This document shows, piece by piece, positions 50,768 to 57,253 of a DNA stretch of 57,253 nt. The translations under genes were made by a program, and so were the position numbers. Below the pieces are notes generated by a model, which had not been told where the DNA came from, made no database searches, and saw only the letters and a list, made by a program, of their open reading frames with translations. The DNA comes from Bacilli bacterium. GTDB taxonomy: Bacteria; Bacillota; Bacilli; Paenibacillales; NBRC-103111. Every line of letters begins with the position of its first letter. Position 1 is the first letter of the stretch. The stretch spans positions 1 through 57,253 of the forward strand of contig JAQBPR010000114.1 in assembly GCA_028287395.1 (NCBI GenBank), read 5' to 3'.

Positions 50768-52169
50768 TCCTGATATAAACCAGGAGCTTTCAAAAGAACT
50801 GGCCTCATTCATTACAACTGTAGACAATGGCCATTTTAAAAAGGACATCTTTGACAAATTAGAGCAGCACAAGCCGCATCTCTTATTGCTGGCAGATAGC
50901 ATTGCCCTTTTGGAAGAAGATCCTGAACGTGAAACCTTTATCAGAGAGATACGCAGACAGTATCCAGGAACACGCATTATCTACATTTACGATTCATTAA
51001 ATGAAAATACAACTAGCTTCATTCAGTTTCTTATTAACCATCAGGTATTCGATTTTTTTAACGGTGCTGAATTGGAAGTGGAGCTGCTTATCAAAAGTAT
51101 TCAATCTGGGCTTTCCTATAAAGATGTTCGGAATTTAATAGAAGGTGTGCAAATTGATGAAGTGAAGGAAGAGAATCAAGCGGATCCGAAGGCCGAGAAA
51201 GTTATAAAGCCTGAAAAGATTTACATTACAAGGATTGAAGAGAAAGAAACCGAAGTATTTGTTACTCAAAAACAAAAAGTTATTTTATTTTATTCGCCTA
51301 CTTCTACAGGCAAATCGACCCTAGTACAAAATACAGCTGTATGTCTAGCACTACATCATAGAGAACTTGAGATCCCCTTGATTGATTTTGATTTTATGCA
51401 GCCAATGCTTGCAACTCGTATGCGGTTAAACCAAAAGAACCGTGAAGGGCGACTGTACTTTGATGAATTACTTTCTCGGATCGATGGTGGCCGTTTCGAT
51501 GGCTCGATGCTAAGAGAATTTATGCTTCCACATCCTAAAATTCCTAATTTATTGGTTTTTAATTGTGAATTTAGAAAACCGGAGTATCAGGAACGATTAG
51601 CTTCACACCATATTGAAATCATCCTTGATACGATGAAAGAAGAATTCGGACTTATTTTAATCGATATGAACCGGGATATCCAGCTGGTGGGGAGTGATGT
51701 ATGTTTTAAAAAAGCAACAGCTATCTACAATATCGTGGATTATGACTATTCCAATTGTAAAGAGTTTCAGAAAATACGTACTTTATTTTCTCAAATTCCA
51801 ATCATACAAAAGAAACCTAAACAATTGATTATTAATAAAGCAATAGAAAATCCAAGATTCAATAACAAGCTAATCATGTCATTTTTTGAAGAGACTGAGG
51901 AAATAATGGATCTACTTGATCCAGAGCCAATAGCTTCCGTTCCTTTTCTCTATGAGCATCAAATTAATGCGATTTATGACGGTGTATCTCTTTATGAAAG
52001 AGATGGGAAATATGTTGAAGAATTTAAAAACGCTATTAATCTGATAGCAAATTCAATTCAACCTATTGGCGGCAAGGTTATAAAACGTTCTTACATGGAT
52101 CGCTTCCGTAGAATGTTTGATCGCAAGCCAACGGTATTTAAAGACAAAGGACTAGAAATTGATATTTAA
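50733..52169 (+). CDS. TadZ/CpaE-like ATPase
   Basis: 478 residues. Residues 1-150 have a response-receiver-like alpha/beta pattern (SIILATGDPDINQELSKEL), as in TadZ/CpaE. The ATPase domain has a P-loop YSPTSTGKSTLVQNT near 187-201 and IPLIDFDFMQPM for switch A', with ILIDMNRDI as Walker B. TadZ places the Tad machine at the cell pole. It overlaps the CpaB gene by 35 bases. Confidence 0.78.
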   Translation: MTLKSIILATGDPDINQELSKELASFITTVDNGHFKKDIFDKLEQHKPHLLLLADSIALLEEDPERETFIREIRRQYPGTRIIYIYDSLNENTTSFIQFLINHQVFDFFNGAELEVELLIKSIQSGLSYKDVRNLIEGVQIDEVKEENQADPKAEKVIKPEKIYITRIEEKETEVFVTQKQKVILFYSPTSTGKSTLVQNTAVCLALHHRELEIPLIDFDFMQPMLATRMRLNQKNREGRLYFDELLSRIDGGRFDGSMLREFMLPHPKIPNLLVFNCEFRKPEYQERLASHHIEIILDTMKEEFGLILIDMNRDIQLVGSDVCFKKATAIYNIVDYDYSNCKEFQKIRTLFSQIPIIQKKPKQLIINKAIENPRFNNKLIMSFFEETEEIMDLLDPEPIASVPFLYEHQINAIYDGVSLYERDGKYVEEFKNAINLIANSIQPIGGKVIKRSYMDRFRRMFDRKPTVFKDKGLEIDI

Positions 52170-52181
52170 AGGAGAGGGATC

Positions 52182-53579
52182 ATGAAGAGAAATAGTATAA
52201 ATGAAATGATAGCAGTCGAAGAAATATCAGACAATTCTAATATAAGGCTTATTTCAACGAAAACGCAAGAAACCGTAAAGACCAAGGAAAAAGAAAACAG
52301 TCAAGAACAATTTGCCGATGAAATGTATGAAATTAAAATGATCTTGCTTAGGGACCACACAGACCTATTTCGCAGCGATATAACGGATACCAATGTGAAG
52401 TTCGAATTGCAAACCATTATCGAACGAATGGTTATTGATCGGTTTAAACAACATAAATTAACCGTATCGAGGCGTGATTTGATTGTAACTCACATTATGC
52501 AAGGACTAACCGAATATGGAGCCATAACGGATTTATACTATACTCTAGGTGTAACGGACATTCATATCAATTGCTTCAATAACATCACATACAGATTAAA
52601 AGGGAAACTAATCCAATCTGCAATTCAATTCGCTTCAGAAGCAGAGGTTCGAGAATTGGCAGAAAAACTTTTGCGCGAATCAGATGAATTAAGTGGGCGT
52701 AAAGTGAATTGGACCACGCCCATTGAAAACGGAATGATGAAAGATGGTAGTCGTTTTAATATTATGATTGATCCGGTATCAACAAAAGGAACATCAATCA
52801 ATATTCGAAAACATCGAGAAGGATTTTTAACTGAAAACCAACACTTGGAAAATGGGACCTTTACATTAGATATTGCTGAAGCGCTCAAAAAGTTTGTTGA
52901 AGCCAGGGCGAATATTTTAGTAGTAGGTGGCGGCGGTACAGGGAAAACCGAAATCATGCGGTTATTGGGTCTACACATTCGTAAAGGTCTTAAAGTTGAT
53001 CAAATTGAAGATTCAGATGAATTAAAACTACATTTGATTAATCCCAATGTGCGCCCACTCATTTTTCGAAGGAATTTGTTGGATGGGCAAACAGGCAGCG
53101 CGGCTGACATTCTTCGATGGGGATCACTTCGAAGTGATGTCGATATAGTAGTGATAGGCGAAATTCTAGAGAACAATACCTTTATTATATGTCTGGATGC
53201 TATGGGGATCGGACAACCTGGGAGTTCTGCATCAATGCATGCAGATGGACCAAGGCATGCCTTAGACCGTGGCATTCAAATGTATGCTTCCGAATATCCA
53301 AACTTATCTGAAACTTTTATCATGCGACATATCGCCAATACGATTGATGTCATTATAACTGTAGGACGTGATGATATTAGTGGTGATCGGAAATTAACTG
53401 AAATTACTCAACTCAATGGAATTAAAGATAATGACTTTGATCTTGAGGATCTATATCAATACCGAGTTAAGAAAGGGCATTGTCGAACTGATGTGGTCAT
53501 AAATTCGCGAATCCGGAGAAAGATGGAGAAAAATGGGGTTGAATTTGAAGAGCCGCTAACTGAGGGGGGGATTGCATGA
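52182..53579 (+). CDS. TadA/CpaF pilus ATPase
   Basis: 465 residues. N-terminal regulatory region (LIVTHIMQGLTEYG ... DIHINCF), Walker A VVGGGGTGKTEI near 246-257, Walker B VDIVVIGEILEN near 322-333 and GSSASMHADGP, the CpaF-specific His box. It is a hexameric motor that assembles the Flp pilus; some related VirB11 enzymes serve conjugation, so it may serve both. AAAGGAGAGG precedes its ATG. Confidence 0.85.
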   Translation: MKRNSINEMIAVEEISDNSNIRLISTKTQETVKTKEKENSQEQFADEMYEIKMILLRDHTDLFRSDITDTNVKFELQTIIERMVIDRFKQHKLTVSRRDLIVTHIMQGLTEYGAITDLYYTLGVTDIHINCFNNITYRLKGKLIQSAIQFASEAEVRELAEKLLRESDELSGRKVNWTTPIENGMMKDGSRFNIMIDPVSTKGTSINIRKHREGFLTENQHLENGTFTLDIAEALKKFVEARANILVVGGGGTGKTEIMRLLGLHIRKGLKVDQIEDSDELKLHLINPNVRPLIFRRNLLDGQTGSAADILRWGSLRSDVDIVVIGEILENNTFIICLDAMGIGQPGSSASMHADGPRHALDRGIQMYASEYPNLSETFIMRHIANTIDVIITVGRDDISGDRKLTEITQLNGIKDNDFDLEDLYQYRVKKGHCRTDVVINSRIRRKMEKNGVEFEEPLTEGGIA

Positions 53580-54556
53580 TTGGTTTAGAATCGTATTACA
53601 TTCCGCTTAGCATAACGCTCTTAGTCATCGGATGTATGGGAGCTTTAATTGCATTTGTACAGTCTCAAATGCTAGAAACGATAGGGAATCTCAAAAATGC
53701 CTGGAAAGGCCGATTCAATGAAATTCGAGGGATTATTAAGGACAATTCCAATAGTGAAAGGGATCGTGTGCAGCAAGTAATTATCGAATACCAGGAAACG
53801 ATGCAAGTCAGTTTTATAGATAATATTCGTATGACGATTGAACAAAGTGGAATAAAAATAAGTTTCTTGCAGTTTGTTGGATTTACTTTCATTTTAACCA
53901 CCTTCGGTATTTTTCTTGGAACTTTACTTCATAACATTTGGTTAGCGCTGGTTATTCCAGTAGGACTTTCTCAAATTACATGGTTTTTTATTAAACTAAG
54001 ATTCTATGCCAGACAAGCATCCTATCGAGCGACTTCCGGTGATGTTGTGGAACAAGTCCTTAATTTGTATGAGACAGCACGCGATATTAAAATGGCCATT
54101 CGTTCGAGCGTGGAATCTATGCAAAGTCCTTATAAAGAATTGTTTATAGCGTTCCATGAAGATCTAGCCAAAGGCTTTCCGTATGATGAAGCATTAAATC
54201 GAATGTCAAAGCAAGTGCAGGATAACAACTTTAGATTATTTTGCAGTTTAATGAAAAAGTCAGTAGATTTGGGCGTGGACATTGTTTTTGAAATTCGGAG
54301 TTTGAAAGAAATTTATGAAGATGAAAAAGAGATGCGATTTGCCATTGCAAACGAACTAAATAAAGAAAAAATCGAAAGTATCATATTAGGCTGTATACCT
54401 GTTGCATTACTTGTTTTCTCTGCCATTGCCTTGCCAAGTGATTTTTCCATGTTTATTCATATAGGTTGGATCAATACGATGATAGGGATTTCCGTTTCAT
54501 TGCTTGTCGCCGGGTTTTTAATGCTACCCTCTATTTTCACAATAGATTTGGAGTGA
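53576..54556 (+). CDS. TadB membrane platform protein
   Basis: 326 residues, overlapping the ATPase gene by four bases. A helix at the N-terminus, two central helices (FTFILTTFGIFLGTLLH region), a type II secretion F-like domain with AIRSSVESMQSPYKEL, and paired C-terminal helices. Matches TadB, the first inner-membrane platform partner of TadA. Confidence 0.78.
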   Translation: MIGLESYYIPLSITLLVIGCMGALIAFVQSQMLETIGNLKNAWKGRFNEIRGIIKDNSNSERDRVQQVIIEYQETMQVSFIDNIRMTIEQSGIKISFLQFVGFTFILTTFGIFLGTLLHNIWLALVIPVGLSQITWFFIKLRFYARQASYRATSGDVVEQVLNLYETARDIKMAIRSSVESMQSPYKELFIAFHEDLAKGFPYDEALNRMSKQVQDNNFRLFCSLMKKSVDLGVDIVFEIRSLKEIYEDEKEMRFAIANELNKEKIESIILGCIPVALLVFSAIALPSDFSMFIHIGWINTMIGISVSLLVAGFLMLPSIFTIDLE

Positions 54557-54562
54557 AGGACT

Positions 54563-55495
54563 ATGTCAGTAATCGTTTTTAGTTTCGGTTATACCATGAT
54601 TATGTTTTCATTTTTCCTATTGGTTATTGTAATAAGTCGTGTGCGTATCGCAGGACCAAAACATCATCGACAACGAGAGATCCATGATTATTCTATTTCA
54701 ATAACTAAATTATTTGAGCCCGTAAAAGAAGAAGAAACGGATCCTGATTTACGTTCTGTCCAGGATAATCTAGAGGATTGGTTAGAGAGCTGCAATCGTC
54801 CACTGGGTTTAAATGCAACTAGCTTCTTATTCTTCATGTTGCTTTACATGGTTGTCCTCATTACTGGTGTAATATTCTTTGTTCTCAATTCAGCTTTCTA
54901 CGTCAATATTCAAACGAATAGTTTATTGGGCACGATCATGTTTTGGGCTATGTTGTTTTTTGGAACTTTGATGCTGCTGCTTACGCCTTTTTTAATTCTT
55001 CGTAGTGTTGCTATAAAATACAAACGTAAAATTAAACGGCAATTTTTATACTTGCTCAATTACTTTCAAATGTATTTGCGAATGGGGGTGAAACCCGAAG
55101 ATGTCATTCCTGAAATCATACCCTTGATTCCTAATCCATTGCGTGCGAGATTGATCGTTTTAAATGCTGAAATAAAAGTATTAGGAAATGAAATTGCCTT
55201 TCGGCGTTTTGTTGATTTATTGGCAGTAAATGACGCTGCAGACAAAACACAATTTAACATTTATAAGACATTTCATTACGCCATTCACAGTCAAATCAGG
55301 TTAGGTTCTAACGCTTCTGATGTTTGTCGAAATTTGTCTAAAAGAATGAGAGAGCATCATAAATACAATACCGTTCAAAAAATTCAAAAGAAGCCGTTAT
55401 TCGTGATTATTCCTAAGATCTGTTTCGTTGCAAGCCTATTTATCATTATTGTTATTCCTGTCATTGAAAAATTATTTTCTTTCACAGACAGTTGA
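54563..55495 (+). CDS. TadC membrane platform protein
   Basis: 310 residues, six bases after TadB. One N-terminal helix, two central helices around 95-155, a GspF-like helical domain (LYLLNYFQMYLRMGVKPEDV) and one C-terminal helix. TadB and TadC normally form the membrane platform together. After it comes a 140-bp gap with a TATAAT-like sequence (55584-55590), so the pilin genes may have an additional promoter. Confidence 0.75.
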   Translation: MSVIVFSFGYTMIMFSFFLLVIVISRVRIAGPKHHRQREIHDYSISITKLFEPVKEEETDPDLRSVQDNLEDWLESCNRPLGLNATSFLFFMLLYMVVLITGVIFFVLNSAFYVNIQTNSLLGTIMFWAMLFFGTLMLLLTPFLILRSVAIKYKRKIKRQFLYLLNYFQMYLRMGVKPEDVIPEIIPLIPNPLRARLIVLNAEIKVLGNEIAFRRFVDLLAVNDAADKTQFNIYKTFHYAIHSQIRLGSNASDVCRNLSKRMREHHKYNTVQKIQKKPLFVIIPKICFVASLFIIIVIPVIEKLFSFTDS

Positions 55496-55636
55496 TATAT
55501 TATACCTAATTTCATATAATAAATGGAGTAAGGAAAATCGTTTTAATCCTGCACTAATTGTCACATATTGTATTAATTTCCTGCTATAATTGTTTTTACA
55601 GATTCAAAAATATGATAGTTAAAAGGAGATTTTCGA

Positions 55637-55867
55637 ATGAACGCATTCATGACAAAAGGTTATGTAGTTGCAAAGATCCATGTACTGGGTAAGGTTAAAA
55701 AACAAGTGAGTCTCTTGTTAAAAGAAGAGCAGGGCGATTGGTTGGGTAATTTGGCGTGGTTGGCCATTTACGGCATTGGTTCAATAGCGGTAGCTTTAGC
55801 TCTCGTCGTAGGTCTTTCAGCCCTTGGTGTGCGTATTAACACTTCAATGACGGGTATTACGGGGTGA
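55637..55867 (+). CDS. Flp-like pilin subunit, atypical cleavage site
   Basis: 76 residues. Basic leader of about 35 residues, then EEQGDWLGNLAWLAIYGIGS and a hydrophobic helix, as in Flp pilins that are cut after a Gly. The position after Gly lacks the usual Glu+5/Tyr+6 pair of Flp proteins. The strong AAAAGGAG site and the gap before it suggest high expression. Likely major pilin. Confidence 0.65.
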   Translation: MNAFMTKGYVVAKIHVLGKVKKQVSLLLKEEQGDWLGNLAWLAIYGIGSIAVALALVVGLSALGVRINTSMTGITG

Positions 55868-56280
55868 GAAAGTTCTTTAAGGATGAAAGTGGCGAAACGA
55901 CGCTTGGAAGCGTCGTTTTTGCCCTCGTTTTTGTTGTTATGCTTATGCTGATCGTTAATATCTCGTTATTTCTTTTTACCGCTTTAGAAATCTATCACAC
56001 CAAGAACAGGGCTGAGCGTGCGATGGCCATTCAAGGCGGTTTAAATCCGGTAGTTACCCAATTGATAACTGATAATTTAACTGGTAAAGTAGATCTTTCT
56101 CGACTTACTGTTACGGCAACACCGTATCCCGTTAATAGTGGTGGAACGTATTCCATTACAATTCATTACGATTATCCATTCGGTTCCTTTACTTTAACTG
56201 GTTCTACTTCTCATTATTCGATTCTTACACTACCTATAAATTCTAGGGCAGTTGGAATGTCGGAAGCGGTGATTCGTTGA
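55864..56280 (+). CDS. TadE-like pseudopilin
   Basis: 138 residues from GTG overlapping the pilin by four bases. FKDESGETTLGSVVFALVFV gives a Gly cleavage site followed by a membrane helix, the pattern of TadE minor pilins, then an exported beta-rich domain (TVTATPYPVNSGGTYSITIH). Should be processed by the prepilin peptidase at 5828. Confidence 0.7.
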   Translation: MRKFFKDESGETTLGSVVFALVFVVMLMLIVNISLFLFTALEIYHTKNRAERAMAIQGGLNPVVTQLITDNLTGKVDLSRLTVTATPYPVNSGGTYSITIHYDYPFGSFTLTGSTSHYSILTLPINSRAVGMSEAVIR

Positions 56281-56757
56281 ATGCTTAAAAATTTGGCTTT
56301 GGTCCTTCTATTTATATCATTCCTAACTTTCATTTGTTTTGTTGGGGAACTTTTTTGGATTCGACTTGAGGCGCAAAGTGCATTAGACCGTAGTACGACT
56401 ATCGCAGTACATCAAACCATGAATCAACTAACTCCTGATCTTCAAATTGATTCAACGAAAGCACAAACGATTTTTAATAGTATGGCTCAACAAAATTTAC
56501 TTTTAGATTCTTCTTTTCTTGCAACGACTTCCACGCAGCGTATTCGTTCGGTTTTAATTCAGGATTTTCACGTTTTTAATGTCTTTTCACCCACTACAAT
56601 CAGTGTAACGAATCCGATAAGCGGTGCCGTTCAGACGACTATTATTTCTAGTCCTAGCGTTCAGATGCTTGCTATAGTCACCGTTCATATTGCCTTTTGG
56701 CCAACCGATATTCAATTACCGATTTATGCCGCGTCCAGCTCTTATAATCCTTTATGA
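56281..56757 (+). CDS. TadE/TadG-like membrane protein
   Basis: 158 residues starting directly after the previous stop. N-terminal helix (ALVLLFISFLTFICFVGELF) ending in ELFW..LEAQ, then an extracellular beta-rich domain. It is the last gene of the transfer and pilus block. Family assignment by position and architecture. Confidence 0.6.
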   Translation: MLKNLALVLLFISFLTFICFVGELFWIRLEAQSALDRSTTIAVHQTMNQLTPDLQIDSTKAQTIFNSMAQQNLLLDSSFLATTSTQRIRSVLIQDFHVFNVFSPTTISVTNPISGAVQTTIISSPSVQMLAIVTVHIAFWPTDIQLPIYAASSSYNPL

Positions 56758-56855
56758 TTTTTCTGAAGATAATGTGATAGTTCCTTTGAAGATTCTAAGA
56801 CTATTTAATATATTTTCTCTGTAAGCATTGGACTAACCTTACTCCAAACGATAAC

Positions 56856-56892
56856 AAGCCCTTGTACGCTTTTAAAAAAGCTACAGGGGCTT
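56856..56892. terminator. Hairpin after the Tad block
   Basis: AAGCCCTTGTA / TACAGGGGCTT, 11 bp with one wobble pair. Only a weak T-rich tail (TTGTT) follows, but its position after the operon suggests a terminator. Confidence 0.6.
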
Positions 56893-56974
56893 TGTTCCTG
56901 TTTGTCGTTTTTGCTACGCAAAATCAGGTCTACGTCTTGGGCAGTTCCTTTTAACCATATCAAAAAGCCAACCT

Positions 56975-56988
56975 ATAACATCTGTTAT
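56975..56988. promoter_or_regulatory. Dispersed palindrome, copy 8
   Basis: ATAACA-TC-TGTTAT between two terminators and away from genes. It gives TGTTATAAA, an imperfect -10. Confidence 0.75.
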
Positions 56989-57000
56989 AAATTTATTAGA

Positions 57001-57037
57001 CGCCGTGAATGGGATGCTCTCCATCCGGTGTTTTTTT
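57001..57037 (+). terminator. Intrinsic terminator
   Basis: CGCCG-tga-ATGG / CCAT-c-CGGTG followed by seven T. Confidence 0.75.
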
Positions 57038-57253
57038 GTTTGCGGTCATAGTTAAAAAAAAGGGGCTTGTTGCATTTATTCAAAAGCCAGGGCAGTAAGG
57101 TCAAGGTCGGTAAAACTCGCAAGTAAGTTCTTCGTGGAGCCGTGAAGACCTTTATTTTCAAAGCCGTACATTCAGGGCGTGCGCGTACCCGTTATCATAT
57201 CCAGCCACACCGATTCCCTACGGTCAAGGTGAAAATATTTTTTTGAGTAGAAC
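57038..57253. other. Gene-free right end with possible structure
   Basis: No gene seen. AAGGTC / GACCTT arms and a final CACC ... GGTG stem before AAAATATTTTTTT suggest a short transcript. The minus strand contains GCACGCCCTGA (57172-57182), an 11-base piece also found in all three B motifs of the structured locus. Confidence 0.35.

Noticed and set aside
1..57253. Abundance of GGATCC and GATC words
   Set aside because: Clearly frequent by eye, but I did not obtain a reliable count, and codon use could explain it.

Overview
The window looks like part or all of a large plasmid from a spore-forming, low-GC Gram-positive bacterium (Bacillota), most likely a Paenibacillus or close relative. Visible support: strong AGGAGG-type ribosome binding sites with frequent TTG and GTG starts, AT-rich DNA, a Spo0E-like protein, an SLH-domain surface protein, and TubZ/TubR-, ParA- and ParB-type segregation genes. 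There are no rRNA or tRNA genes and no chromosomal housekeeping operons. Whether the two ends join into a circle cannot be decided from the sequence.

Layout. 0.2-10.4 kb is a left-to-right block of small accessory genes around a DNA-metabolism set (SSB-like protein, primase with a CHC2-like finger and Toprim domain, DinG-type helicase, HD-type protein) and a prepilin peptidase. 10.6-13.9 kb holds many very small genes, including two tiny membrane peptides behind a near-consensus promoter, and HTH proteins. 14.1-20.7 kb carries iterated operators, a long ParB-family protein next to a frame-broken partner, a tyrosine recombinase with an array of 18-bp repeats, a membrane diguanylate cyclase and a divergent XRE repressor. 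20.7-25.0 kb is the probable replication and partition core: structured leader, a candidate antisense RNA, a primase-type Rep, possible DnaA boxes, ParA, and a ribbon-helix-helix protein whose gene is largely a 48-bp repeat array. 25.0-35.2 kb is on the minus strand: an EAL phosphodiesterase, an SLH protein and a 2383-residue secreted protein, preceded by a separate HTH gene. 35.2-37.7 kb is tubR-tubZ with AT-rich repeats, then a YdjM-like membrane protein.

37.7-39.2 kb has no genes but is extraordinarily structured: a promoter, a three-way-junction inverted repeat, an 8-copy purine-rich tandem array, paired long hairpins, and a tandem A-B-A-B-A-B set of folded motifs with compensatory changes. 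I read this as a giant structured noncoding RNA or, alternatively, a structured transfer/replication origin. 39.6-56.8 kb is one same-strand block joining a conjugative type IV secretion system (pilin-like protein, VirB6-like, VirB4, M23 hydrolase, coupling ATPase, Replic_Relax protein) to a complete Tad pilus set (CpaB, TadZ, TadA/CpaF, TadB, TadC, pilin and TadE-like proteins); the matching prepilin peptidase is at 5.8 kb.

The genes appear tied together by a palindrome, ATAACA-NN-TGTTAT, present eight times. In five copies it overlaps an extended -10 box (TGTTATAAT), upstream of the SSB-like gene, a 9.5-kb gene, the recombinase, the candidate antisense RNA and the transfer operon. This looks like a plasmid-wide operator or centromere-like site, analogous to KorB or Noc sites, and the ParB-family protein is the first candidate ligand. 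Cyclic-di-GMP enzymes on both arms suggest that pilus and surface functions are tuned together.
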